In this document: positions 6,883 to 15,733 of the stretch, piece by piece
How the letters are laid out: the number at the start of each line of letters is the position of its first letter
Position numbering within the stretch: position 1 is the stretch's first letter
NCBI RefSeq assembly: GCF_006065315.1
Contig: NZ_CP040749.1
Location: forward strand, 4,920,001 to 4,984,000
Length of the DNA stretch: 64,000 nucleotides
Direction: 5' to 3'
Source of the DNA: Aureibaculum algae
Lineage (GTDB): Bacteria; Bacteroidota; Bacteroidia; Flavobacteriales; Flavobacteriaceae
The notes under the pieces: generated by a model
Databases searched by the model: none
Told to the model about the DNA's origin: nothing
Seen by the model: only the letters and a program-made list of their open reading frames with translations
Position numbers and translations under genes: made by a program

Positions 6883-8274
6883 TTAAAATCTATACATAAC
6901 ACCAATACCAAGCATTTGTTTGAACTGTACCCTGGCTCCAAGTGTTTCTAAAGTTCCGTCGTTATTAGTATCCTCCTTATACTTTACATCATCATCATAA
7001 ATTAAATGTCCACCAATACTAGCGTTCATAAATTTATTAATTTTAAAAGCAAAATTCAGCTCCCAATCAGCATCAACATTTCCAAATTTATTTATATAAT
7101 CAGAATAAAGACTTAGCTTATTACTCATTAACACGTTTTTAGCAAGCTGTTTATTCCAGGTACTTTCTACTAAAAAACCAAATTCATTTCTCGACTTTTC
7201 TCCAGGAGTTACACCAAATGCTCCACTATTTGACAAACTTTCATCAAAAACAAGCGTTGATTTTAAGGTTATTGGAGAAAGATATAAAGAGAACTTTTGC
7301 TGCTTTATTTCATAGTGCGTACCTGCACCTAAAAATATATATGCCGGTGCAAACATTCTTGAAATCGGATCATTAGTATTTGGGTATTTATATCCGTTTG
7401 TAAATTGAGTTTTAAAGTTAAATTGCATTGAATAAAACCAATTTGAAACAGTATCTCGTCGATAACCAAAAACGGATTTATACTCGAACCTATCCTCAGA
7501 TTTTCTCAATTCTCTATCTTCTTGAGAATTTAAACCATATCGAACATACAACTCATTATTCCATAATAAATGTAACTTTTTATACAGCCTGACTAAATCA
7601 ACCTTAAACAATCCGGAAATAGAGTTATTACCACCAGCACTCCAATTGACAAATGCGGCTTCATTTACATCCAATCCAATGCTATTCTTTTTTTGCCACC
7701 AAACAGGATCATCTGCATATTTTCTAGCTCTAATTTTAGCAACTTTTATAGGATTAGTAACCTTCAGGGTATCAATAGTTAAGTTTTTTATAGGTGCTAT
7801 ATAACTTTTCTCTTTGGGTAACGGAATATAAATTGTATCGTTATTTAACTTATTTACAGTTTTCCTATAACGCTCTGTAAAAACATAGTCATTCCTTAAA
7901 GAGTCATATGATATGTTATAATAAGGTTTTAACAAAGCATTCATCTTTATTTTTAAAGAATCTAACTCCGTCAATCTTCTTACAGAATCAATTTTCATAT
8001 AATTACCAACAGAATCCAATTGAATAACTACATCTATTGAGTCATTTAATTGAAATCTTTTTACAGTATCTCTAGGTTTAACAGGACTAATTGTATCAGA
8101 TAAAAACATATCTAATACTTTTTTTACAGAACCAGAACTCCGCATTGAATCAGTATTACTAATGGTATTTAGTATATTGACCTTGGTACTATCAACTTGG
8201 GCGAAAACACTTAATGAAAAAAGAAGTGTAATTACAATGTAGGTGTGCTTATTTTTCAAACTTATTAATTTCAA
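6883..8274 (-). CDS. DUF3078 domain-containing secreted protein
   Basis: 463 aa with signal peptide (residues 1-26, ending SVFAQ). The first ~170 residues are rich in Asp/Ser/Thr and low in complexity. The C-terminal ~270 residues form the DUF3078 region, beginning around PVWWQKKNSIGLDVNEAAF and NWSAGGNNSISG and ending in GIGVMYRF, which looks like a beta-barrel ending in an aromatic residue. It is probably an outer-membrane protein of unknown function. It is 37 bp downstream of dxs on the same strand and may be co-transcribed with it. Confidence 0.88.
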   Translation of the reverse strand: MKLISLKNKHTYIVITLLFSLSVFAQVDSTKVNILNTISNTDSMRSSGSVKKVLDMFLSDTISPVKPRDTVKRFQLNDSIDVVIQLDSVGNYMKIDSVRRLTELDSLKIKMNALLKPYYNISYDSLRNDYVFTERYRKTVNKLNNDTIYIPLPKEKSYIAPIKNLTIDTLKVTNPIKVAKIRARKYADDPVWWQKKNSIGLDVNEAAFVNWSAGGNNSISGLFKVDLVRLYKKLHLLWNNELYVRYGLNSQEDRELRKSEDRFEYKSVFGYRRDTVSNWFYSMQFNFKTQFTNGYKYPNTNDPISRMFAPAYIFLGAGTHYEIKQQKFSLYLSPITLKSTLVFDESLSNSGAFGVTPGEKSRNEFGFLVESTWNKQLAKNVLMSNKLSLYSDYINKFGNVDADWELNFAFKINKFMNASIGGHLIYDDDVKYKEDTNNDGTLETLGARVQFKQMLGIGVMYRF

Positions 8275-8311
8275 AATATTAAAATTACTGGGTTTAGTAG
8301 TTGTATGAAAA

Positions 8312-10090
8312 TTAAGTCCACAAAGATAGTATTTTTTTCATATTATGAACAGATAAGCCAATACTGTTAAATAATTCTTCGGTTTTACCATGTTCTATAA
8401 ATATATCAGGAATACCTAAAATTTCAATATTCTTGTCCTTATACCCATGTTGTTGAGCAAACTCTAACACGGCAGAGCCAAACCCGCCTACAATTGTTCC
8501 ATCTTCAATAGTTATAATATTTTTGAATTTTTTAAAAACTTTATGAAGTAAATTCTCATCTAAAGGTTTTACAAAACGCATATTATAATGGGCAATTGTG
8601 TCTTTATTGGCATTATCGGTATATGCCTCCTTAATCTTATTGCCAATTGTACCAATACTTAAAATTGCCACTTTTGAACCCTCTTTAATTGTTTCTCCTT
8701 TTCCAATTTCTATAGTTGAAAAAGGTTGTTGCCAGTTTTGCATGGTACCCATTCCTCTTGGATATCTAATAGCAATTGGTCCTTTTAAACCTAATTGTAC
8801 TGTGTACATTATATTCCTAAGCTCCAATTCATTAAGTGGAGCAAAAATAATTAAATTTGGAATGCATCGTAAGTAGGCCAAATCAAAAACACCATGATGG
8901 GTAGCACCGTCTTCACCTACCAAACCTGCTCTGTCCAAACAAAAAACAACGGGAAGGTTTTGTATTGCAACATCATGGATTACCTGATCGTAAGCACGTT
9001 GTAAAAAAGTAGAATAAATATTACAAAAAGGTATTAAACCTTGCGTGGCCATTCCTGCTGCCAAGGTAACGGCATGTTGCTCTGCAATACCTACATCAAA
9101 TGCCCTCTCAGGAATTTGATCAAGCATAAATTTAAGAGAACTTCCTGTAGGCATGGCTGGAGTAATCCCAACTATTTTATCATTCGTTTTAGCCAATTCT
9201 ACCAAGGTCAACCCAAATACATCTTGATATTTTGGAGGTTGCTGGTTCAATTCAGACTTAGCAATTAGTTCACCCGTTTTTGCGTTAAATTTTCCTGGAG
9301 CATGGTATTTTACCTGATCTTCTTCTGCTTTTTGTAATCCTTTACCTTTTGTTGTGATAATATGCAAAAATTTAGGACCACTTACTGTTTTTAATCGTTC
9401 AAGTTCTGATAACAAAGCAGGTAAATCATGCCCATCAATTGGTCCAGAATAGTCAATATTAAAAGCTTCAATAATATTATGCTTTCGAACTCTTTTATTG
9501 TTTTTAATATTAGTTAAATAATTCTTTAATGCCCCAACACTAGGGTCAATACCCATAGCATTATCATTTAAAATGATTAAAATATTTGCCTTACTAACTC
9601 CTACATGGTTCAATGCTTCAAATGCCATACCACTTGCAATACTTGCATCACCAATAACAGCTATATGTTGTTTATTAACTTCTCCTTTAAGTCTTGAAGC
9701 AATAGCCATTCCTAGTGTAGCAGAAATTGATGTAGACGAATGCCCTACGCCAAAGGCATCATATTCACTTTCACTCCGTTTTGGAAAACCTGAAATACCA
9801 CCCAATTGCCTATTCGTTTCAAAAACGTCCTTTCTTCCTGTTAAAATTTTATGCCCATAAGCCTGATGGCCCACATCCCAAACTAATAAATCATTTGGAG
9901 TATCAAAAATGTAATGTAGAGCAATAGTTAGCTCTACCACGCCTAGACTTGCTCCTAAATGCCCTTCCTTAACAGCTACAATATTTATAATAAACTCACG
10001 CAACTCTTTTGCCAATTCTGTCAATTGCTCTTTTGGCAGTTTGCGTAAATCTTTTGGGTTAGTGATATGTTTTAACAATTTGCTTATCAT
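8312..10090 (-). CDS. dxs: 1-deoxy-D-xylulose-5-phosphate synthase
   Basis: 592 aa. It condenses pyruvate and glyceraldehyde 3-phosphate with thiamine diphosphate, the first step of the MEP isoprenoid pathway. Visible motifs: GHLGASLGVVEL and WDVGHQAYGHKI (His residues of the active site), the thiamine diphosphate motif GDASIASGMAFEALNH...NDN, the catalytic Glu region DVGIAEQHAVTLAAG, and DRAGLVGEDGATHHG. Length is a little below the E. coli enzyme (620 aa). It is divergent from tadA. A TACATTTG box (minus strand, 10096-10103) sits only 5 nt from the start codon. Confidence 0.97.
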   Translation of the reverse strand: MISKLLKHITNPKDLRKLPKEQLTELAKELREFIINIVAVKEGHLGASLGVVELTIALHYIFDTPNDLLVWDVGHQAYGHKILTGRKDVFETNRQLGGISGFPKRSESEYDAFGVGHSSTSISATLGMAIASRLKGEVNKQHIAVIGDASIASGMAFEALNHVGVSKANILIILNDNAMGIDPSVGALKNYLTNIKNNKRVRKHNIIEAFNIDYSGPIDGHDLPALLSELERLKTVSGPKFLHIITTKGKGLQKAEEDQVKYHAPGKFNAKTGELIAKSELNQQPPKYQDVFGLTLVELAKTNDKIVGITPAMPTGSSLKFMLDQIPERAFDVGIAEQHAVTLAAGMATQGLIPFCNIYSTFLQRAYDQVIHDVAIQNLPVVFCLDRAGLVGEDGATHHGVFDLAYLRCIPNLIIFAPLNELELRNIMYTVQLGLKGPIAIRYPRGMGTMQNWQQPFSTIEIGKGETIKEGSKVAILSIGTIGNKIKEAYTDNANKDTIAHYNMRFVKPLDENLLHKVFKKFKNIITIEDGTIVGGFGSAVLEFAQQHGYKDKNIEILGIPDIFIEHGKTEELFNSIGLSVHNMKKILSLWT

Positions 10091-10095
10091 AGTTA

Positions 10096-10103
10096 CAAAT
10101 GTA
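10096..10103 (-). promoter_or_regulatory. -7 box (TACATTTG) upstream of dxs
   Basis: Perfect TAnnTTTG on the minus strand, but no good TTTG at the usual distance. Its end is 5 nt from the dxs ATG, so a transcript from it would be almost leaderless. This is a tentative call. Confidence 0.4.
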
Positions 10104-10167
10104 CGAGTTGCATTTGATATGATTAAAATTAGCAGATGAAATTGTATTTTTACAAAAATATTTAACC

Positions 10168-10617
10168 ATGATCGACCCTTTTGACGATACTTATTTTATG
10201 AAACGAGCTTTTCAAGAAGCGGAGGCTGCATTTGAAAAAAATGAAGTCCCAATTGGAGCGGTCATTGTCATAAAAAATCAAATTATTGCTAGAGCACATA
10301 ACTTAACAGAAACCTTAAACGACGTTACGGCACATGCCGAAATGCAAGCCTTCACTGCTGCTGCCGATTACTTAGGAGGAAAGTATTTGAAAGATTGTAC
10401 GCTTTATGTTACCCTAGAACCTTGCCAAATGTGTGCGGGTGCAAGTTATTGGACTCAAATTGGTAAAATTGTATATGGTGCTAAAGATGAGCAACGGGGT
10501 TTTGAACATTATAAAACGCAATTACATCCTAAAACTAAGGTTATTGGAGGTGTACTAGAAGCTGAGTGTAGTGAACTGATTAAACGTTTTTTCATTGAAA
10601 AAAGAAATTTGAATTGA
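10168..10617 (+). CDS. tadA: tRNA-specific adenosine deaminase (nucleoside deaminase family)
   Basis: 149 aa zinc-dependent deaminase. TadA converts A34 to inosine in the tRNA-Arg(ACG) anticodon. The zinc and catalytic motif is HAEMQ (H56, E58), and the second zinc motif is PCQMCAG (C86, C89). The region KAGAVIV-like segment IGAVIVIKNQIIARAHN precedes it. Length and motifs fit TadA better than cytosine or guanine deaminases, but guanine deaminase-type activity cannot be fully excluded by eye. It is divergent from dxs with 77 bp between. Confidence 0.88.
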   Translation: MIDPFDDTYFMKRAFQEAEAAFEKNEVPIGAVIVIKNQIIARAHNLTETLNDVTAHAEMQAFTAAADYLGGKYLKDCTLYVTLEPCQMCAGASYWTQIGKIVYGAKDEQRGFEHYKTQLHPKTKVIGGVLEAECSELIKRFFIEKRNLN

Positions 10618-10627
10618 CATTTTCATC

Positions 10628-10643
10628 AACCTGAAAGGTTTTT
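10628..10643 (+). terminator. weak terminator-like hairpin after tadA
   Basis: AACCT, loop GAA, AGGTT, then TTT. The stem is short (5 bp), so this is only a possible terminator. Confidence 0.35.
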
Positions 10644-10651
10644 AAATCTAA

Positions 10652-10897
10652 TTAATCTTTTAAATTTTCTTCATCTATTTTAAAAGGGTTCTTACTGTTA
10701 GGATCTAGAACATACTTTTTATACTTGCCATTTCTAAAACGATAAAATATGAATAATGGCATTAAAATAAAAGATAAAAATAAAATAGACAAACCTATTA
10801 TTACATCACCTTTTGGGTGTTTTTGATTTAATAAATAAGTACCTGTAATTATCGCTATTATAAAAATAACGAATAAAATTTTCAATAGAAGTTTCAT
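10652..10897 (-). CDS. small two-helix membrane protein, unknown function
   Basis: 81 aa. Two hydrophobic segments (about residues 5-23 and 32-53) are separated by NQKHPKGD, and a basic then acidic tail follows (YRFRNGKYKKY... EENLKD). The family was not recognised. It lies between tadA (convergent) and the outer-membrane receptor gene (80 bp upstream on the same strand). Initiation at the ATG gives a sensible N-terminus (MKLLLKILFV). It is likely an inner-membrane protein. Confidence 0.65.
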   Translation of the reverse strand: MKLLLKILFVIFIIAIITGTYLLNQKHPKGDVIIGLSILFLSFILMPLFIFYRFRNGKYKKYVLDPNSKNPFKIDEENLKD

Positions 10898-10977
10898 TAA
10901 ACAGTGTTTATTAGATTTACATTTAAAGACAAGAACAAAGGTAAATTAAAAATATGGTTTATTGTATTGATGATGGC

Positions 10978-13302
10978 TTAGTTAATTCTATTCAAATTAT
11001 CATCAACATCTTTATTTTTGAATACGGATTTCTTTAATTTTCCGAAAGCGTACTTTATTGAAAAAGATAATTCACTCATATCTGTATAAAAAATTGTGTT
11101 TGCTCTAATATTATTTACGTTATAAGACTCCTTATATTGTATCGTTTTAAATATATCATTAACACTAATAGTTGCGTCTATATTTTTTAAAATCTTCTTA
11201 TTTATAGATGCATTTACAACAAAAACACCATTTCTCTTATAAACGCCCTCTTTGTGTTTTGTATAACCCCAGCTGGTTAATGACGTAGATAGCGTATTGT
11301 CAATTTTAAATTGATGAGATGTATATAAATAGACATATGGACTTGTCTTGAAACCAATGGCATTATCATCACTTACTTTATTCGTAGCGAAATTTAAAAC
11401 GGTTGTCGAGTTCCAAAACTTATATTTTAAGGGCACAGCGAACTCCAAGCTAAATCCCACTTCTTTATCAAAATTAGTTGGCGACATGATACTAATTTCA
11501 GAAACATCATCATAGGATAAATTATAAAACACAGGATCTTCTTTTATAAAATAACTTGCACTAATTGCATACTTTTTAAAATCAAATCTTAAAGAGATCT
11601 CATTGATTATGGTTGGATTTAATTCAATATTTCTGTTAAACTCCAAATAAGGATTGATATAAGTTGAAACTGAGCTAATATTTGTAAAATTGGGCCTTAT
11701 AATACTTTTAGCATAATTTAATGTCAAAGTTTGCGAGCTATCAATTTCAAAATTAACCATCGCTTTAGGAAAAAATTTTGCATTATTTCTATCAATCAAT
11801 AAGGTGTCTCGATCAACAAAACCTCCTTTACTCTCTGTAAATTCAGCTCTTACACCCGTTGTAAAAGAAAATTTACCTGTTTTACCTGATAGCTGAGTAT
11901 AACCAGCGTAATTATTTTCTTTATAGCCATAATTTGAAAGTGTATTTGAAATAGGATCTATTATTGAAAGGTCAGCATCCGTTTTTGCATCAGTAATTGC
12001 CATTGCCGTTCCTATTTCCAACTTCAATTTATTAACAAACTCTTTTTCAAAATCGACCTTGAATGAAAATACATTTACTTTAAAATCTTGAAGTCTTTTT
12101 TGATCTGAAATAAGTCCAGTTTCGTTCAAATTATTAGCAATGTCACTACCCAATTCTTTATTATAAAAAGAGTATTGTCCGCCAATAAATAGATTCCCCA
12201 TCTTTTGCAATGATTTATTATAGTTCAGGTTAGTACTTGAATAAAACCTAAAATCATCATTATCACTTAAGGTAAAAATAGAATCTTCTATATTATTTTC
12301 CTTATTAGTAGTGTTTGTTTTGATAAGAAACTCATCTTTTTGGCTTCTTAATGTTGAACTTAAGGAGAAATAATCATCACTGTTTATTTGATAATAAAAT
12401 CCTCCTCCAAAAATAAATTGAGGTCTCTTAGTATCATCCACTTCCACTAAATAATTTGATTCAATATTCTTATTTACTATAGTATAATTTGACCCGTTGC
12501 TCTCCCATGGATGCAAATTATTAAATGCAGCGTTAAACTTAAGTTCAAATTTGTCTTGTTTAAAGCTAATATTACCCCCAAAATAGTTATTATAATTTTT
12601 TCGAAATGAGGCTGTTTCTGAAACAGTTCCTTTAATTCCATTCTTATTTGTAAATTTAGAATGAACCAAAATTACACTTCTACCTTCTGCCTCATATTTA
12701 GAAGAAGGGTTATGGATAATTTCAATAGACTGAATATCATTTATTGTTAAATTTTCGAATTCTTGTAATGAAATTTTTTGATTTCCTAAATAGATCAATG
12801 CAGTACCTTTTCCAATTATATTAATCGATTCTCTATCATTAGAGATTTGTATTTTAGGAAGTTTAGATAATAAATCAATTGGATTTGATTCAGTCGAAAA
12901 AATGGTGTTAGCAACATTAATAGTGATGTTTCCGTTACTATTTTCAATTGGTCTTTTAGATGCTTTAATTTCGACCTCATCCAATTCAGTGGTGCTTTCT
13001 GTTAACTCTATGTTTAAGTCTATATCCTTATCAAGTGTAATAGCTTTTTTAAACTCTTTAAAACCTAAACACGAAACTTTTAAGACATAAGTACCTTTTT
13101 TCACATCTGTAAAATTAAAACTACCCTTTTCAATTTCTATATATTCAATTAATTTTTCTTCATTTTCAGATAACAATAGTACATCTCCAATATTTACCAG
13201 TTGATGTTGAGAAGAAACAAGACCCTTTAAATTATAACTATCTTGGGCTGATAGCGTATTGCAAATAATTATTAATAAAATTGTGATTCCTTTTTTGAGC
13301 AT
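10978..13302 (-). CDS. outer-membrane beta-barrel protein with carboxypeptidase-regulatory-like domain (TonB-receptor-like)
   Basis: 774 aa with signal peptide (1-20, ending LSAQ). A carboxypeptidase-regulatory-like beta-sandwich (about 22-105) is followed by a plug-like region (about 110-230, containing LDEVEIKASKRPIE and NDIQSIEIIHNPSSKYEAEG). The remaining ~540 residues form a barrel of the OMP_b-brl_3 type. Such proteins resemble TonB-dependent receptors, but a TonB box is not obvious. The substrate is unknown. It is 66 bp downstream of a membrane-anchored LuxR-type regulator on the same strand, which suggests the regulator controls it or shares its signal. Confidence 0.85.
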   Translation of the reverse strand: MLKKGITILLIIICNTLSAQDSYNLKGLVSSQHQLVNIGDVLLLSENEEKLIEYIEIEKGSFNFTDVKKGTYVLKVSCLGFKEFKKAITLDKDIDLNIELTESTTELDEVEIKASKRPIENSNGNITINVANTIFSTESNPIDLLSKLPKIQISNDRESINIIGKGTALIYLGNQKISLQEFENLTINDIQSIEIIHNPSSKYEAEGRSVILVHSKFTNKNGIKGTVSETASFRKNYNNYFGGNISFKQDKFELKFNAAFNNLHPWESNGSNYTIVNKNIESNYLVEVDDTKRPQFIFGGGFYYQINSDDYFSLSSTLRSQKDEFLIKTNTTNKENNIEDSIFTLSDNDDFRFYSSTNLNYNKSLQKMGNLFIGGQYSFYNKELGSDIANNLNETGLISDQKRLQDFKVNVFSFKVDFEKEFVNKLKLEIGTAMAITDAKTDADLSIIDPISNTLSNYGYKENNYAGYTQLSGKTGKFSFTTGVRAEFTESKGGFVDRDTLLIDRNNAKFFPKAMVNFEIDSSQTLTLNYAKSIIRPNFTNISSVSTYINPYLEFNRNIELNPTIINEISLRFDFKKYAISASYFIKEDPVFYNLSYDDVSEISIMSPTNFDKEVGFSLEFAVPLKYKFWNSTTVLNFATNKVSDDNAIGFKTSPYVYLYTSHQFKIDNTLSTSLTSWGYTKHKEGVYKRNGVFVVNASINKKILKNIDATISVNDIFKTIQYKESYNVNNIRANTIFYTDMSELSFSIKYAFGKLKKSVFKNKDVDDNLNRIN

Positions 13303-13368
13303 TACATTCTTTTAGAGTGACAAATAACAATAAAGAATATTAAAAATGCTATAAAATAAGGGTATGAA

Positions 13369-14091
13369 TTAGGTACTAGTACTCGTACCGTTTTTAAATC
13401 TCAGGCTTAATTCATCCCGATTTGAAACATTAAGTTTATGATATATATGCGAAATATGTGATTTCACCGTGCTCAAACTAATAAACAACTCTTGGGCAAT
13501 TTCCTTATTAGATTTCCCTTTTAGAATTAAGTTTTTAACGGTAGTTTCTTGTTTACTTAATGGTAATACTGTTGTTTCTTTACGATTTGTTTTGTAGGCA
13601 AAAATTAACAAACCGATTAACGAAATTCCTAAAATAATATTTAACCATTTACTGTAGGCATATTTAGTCTCTACTTCTGTAATGGTAATTTTTGAAAGTA
13701 TATTTTCTAAAAAAAAATATTCATTTGGACTGATTTCACTTTCTTTCAAATCTGCCAAAATAGTAATATAAAACGCTCTATTCTGATGAATATCTTGAAT
13801 AAGTAATTTTTTATTACTTAGCTCTTTAATACTGATCAATTTAACTGCTAAAATTTGTAAAGAATCTTTTGTAAACGAATGTATTTCAGATAAATACTTT
13901 TTCTTATCTACTATTTTTGAAGTTCTAATTTTAAAAGCATTGAACTTCTGTAATTCATATTGTGTAGCGTTATAGACTTTATTTTTATTGGATAGAGGCG
14001 AATTTTTGTTAAAAGTAATGGTATCAATTCTACTTTGAGAAACAACAAAGATTGTACAAAATAAAAACAACAAGCCAAACGCCTTTCTCAT
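13369..14091 (-). CDS. membrane-anchored LuxR-type transcriptional regulator
   Basis: 240 aa with an unusual layout. A signal peptide (1-18, ending VVSQS) leads a ~130-residue helical periplasmic region. One transmembrane helix follows (NIILGISLIGLLIFAYK, about 149-165), then a cytoplasmic LuxR/GerE helix-turn-helix (about 178-235, with NKEIAQELFISLSTVKSHIS). It is thus a one-component transmembrane regulator that could sense an envelope signal and bind DNA directly. There is no receiver domain. It lies 15 bp after the deoxynucleoside kinase gene and 66 bp before the beta-barrel gene, all on the same strand. Direct regulation of the barrel gene is inference. Confidence 0.85.
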   Translation of the reverse strand: MRKAFGLLFLFCTIFVVSQSRIDTITFNKNSPLSNKNKVYNATQYELQKFNAFKIRTSKIVDKKKYLSEIHSFTKDSLQILAVKLISIKELSNKKLLIQDIHQNRAFYITILADLKESEISPNEYFFLENILSKITITEVETKYAYSKWLNIILGISLIGLLIFAYKTNRKETTVLPLSKQETTVKNLILKGKSNKEIAQELFISLSTVKSHISHIYHKLNVSNRDELSLRFKNGTSTST

Positions 14092-14106
14092 TAGTTCTTT
14101 TTTTTC

Positions 14107-14721
14107 TTAAAACAAACCATGTAATTGTGCATCTATTTTATCAATTACAACTCCTAAATCTTCTGGTTTATCAACGATATTTAAATTATCAATATCTACA
14201 ATTAGTAATTTTCCTTTGGTATATGTCGATATCCAAGCCTCGTAACGTTCATTAAGACGACTTAAATAATCAATACTTATAGAGTTTTCATATTCTCTAC
14301 CACGTTTATGAATCTGACCAACTAAAGTCTGGATACTCCCTCGTAAATAAATTAATAAATCTGGTGGTGAAACCAATTTTTCCATCAATTCAAATAACGA
14401 AGAGTAGTTATTAAAATCTCTGTTTGTCATTAACCCCATTGCATGTAAGTTGGGTGCAAAAATATGAGCATCTTCATAAATAGTTCTGTCTTGAATAATA
14501 TTTTTTCCACTTTCGTGAATTTCTAATATTTGACGAAATCTACTATTCAAAAAGTAAATTTGAAGGTTAAATGACCATCGTTCCATTTCCGAATAAAAAT
14601 CGTCTAAATACGGATTTTCTTCAACGGATTCAAAATGAGGTGTCCATTTATAGTGTTTTGCTAATAGTTTTGTTAGGGTAGTTTTTCCTGCTCCAATATT
14701 TCCGGCAATGGCAACGTGCAT
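14107..14721 (-). CDS. deoxynucleoside kinase
   Basis: 204 aa of the dAK/dGK/dCK/TK2 kinase family, which phosphorylates deoxynucleosides for dNTP salvage. The P-loop GNIGAGKTT is at 7-15. The DR(S/T)-type motif is IQDRTIYEDAHIF. The Arg-rich LID is around KRGREYENSISIDYL, followed by LNERYEAW. Substrate preference (dA, dG or dC) cannot be read reliably. It sits 15 bp before the LuxR-type gene and 38 bp after the beta-propeller-like gene, so it is probably in one transcript with them without an obvious functional link. Confidence 0.92.
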   Translation of the reverse strand: MHVAIAGNIGAGKTTLTKLLAKHYKWTPHFESVEENPYLDDFYSEMERWSFNLQIYFLNSRFRQILEIHESGKNIIQDRTIYEDAHIFAPNLHAMGLMTNRDFNNYSSLFELMEKLVSPPDLLIYLRGSIQTLVGQIHKRGREYENSISIDYLSRLNERYEAWISTYTKGKLLIVDIDNLNIVDKPEDLGVVIDKIDAQLHGLF

Positions 14722-14759
14722 GCTGTTGGTTTTAGTTTAATAAAAGTGCTTAAAGATAC

Positions 14760-15578
14760 TTAAATTTTAAATGTTTTAAATACAAATATCTTTTCGCCAT
14801 CAAATATATAGATTTCATTGTTTAAAACATAAAATGATTCAATTGTAATTGATTTTTTTAATAGAATTTTAAACACTCCATCTTTTAAATTACTGTAATA
14901 TAAGACTCCATCTTTTACCCAATAATAACAATTATTAAACCGGTTTAATAATTGCATTTCATTTAAGACAAGCCGTTGTTTAAAATTTGAATATTCATCA
15001 TATTCTAAAACTGTATTTTCATTTTTCAACCAACAATTTTTATAACTGGCAACCATTCTATTGGGTACAAAATTATCTTCACGAAAATTTACGGGTGCTG
15101 AACTTGAAATGACCTTATTGGTTTTATAATTATATACATACAATTTACTATCATCTTGACTATAAATCCATAAATTATTATTGGAAGAACAAGATACTAA
15201 AGAAACATTTTTTGAGAACAAAACTTCATTAAAGTCAATCTTACTGGATAACTCATTGAGTTTATTATCTAATAAAATGACACTGTTAAAATCTTTATAA
15301 AAAAGTAAAATCTTTAAAGGATTCTTAATATCAACAGCCGTAATTTTTCCCAATTGCGTGTTGGTATAAGACAACTCTTCTTTTTTATTTTTTTTATAAA
15401 ACGTATTGTCTTTTAAATAATATAAATTCTCAAATTCGTCAACCCCAATAAATTCATCGGCTTCAAGGTGTGTGCTTTTTATCAATTTAGACTCCACAAT
15501 TGAATCCATATCTTTTTGTTGACCTTGAACCAAAAAAGATGCTAAAAATAGAAAAAATGTGAGTATTACTTTCATCAA
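14760..15578 (-). CDS. secreted beta-propeller-like protein, unknown function
   Basis: 272 aa with signal peptide (1-20, ending FLVQGQ). The mature part is a chain of short beta strands with recurring aromatic/Asp turns (NLYYLKDNTFY, NNLWIYSQDDSKLYVYN, NCYYWVKDGVLYYSN, NEIYIFDGEKIFVF), suggesting a beta-propeller or similar repeat fold. No catalytic motif is seen. It is the first gene of the likely unit running through the kinase and LuxR-type regulator to the barrel gene. Either of two adjacent Met codons could start it. Confidence 0.75.
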   Translation of the reverse strand: MMKVILTFFLFLASFLVQGQQKDMDSIVESKLIKSTHLEADEFIGVDEFENLYYLKDNTFYKKNKKEELSYTNTQLGKITAVDIKNPLKILLFYKDFNSVILLDNKLNELSSKIDFNEVLFSKNVSLVSCSSNNNLWIYSQDDSKLYVYNYKTNKVISSSAPVNFREDNFVPNRMVASYKNCWLKNENTVLEYDEYSNFKQRLVLNEMQLLNRFNNCYYWVKDGVLYYSNLKDGVFKILLKKSITIESFYVLNNEIYIFDGEKIFVFKTFKI

Positions 15579-15581
15579 TTA

Positions 15582-15589
15582 CAAAAATA
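15582..15589 (-). promoter_or_regulatory. -7 box (TATTTTTG) for the 15578-10978 unit
   Basis: TAnnTTTG on the minus strand, ending 3 nt from the start codon at 15578. No TTTG is found 19-21 nt upstream. If used, the message would have almost no leader. Confidence 0.4.
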
Positions 15590-15733
15590 CAATAAAATTA
15601 TCTCGAAACTTACTATCAACTGCAGACAGGATCATTGACGTGTTTTGTCTTCTACATCCTAATGGTTGAAGTCAAAAAAATAAATTAGCTCCAAAAATTA
15701 TTTTTAATAGTTACTTACAGGTAGTTTAAACAA

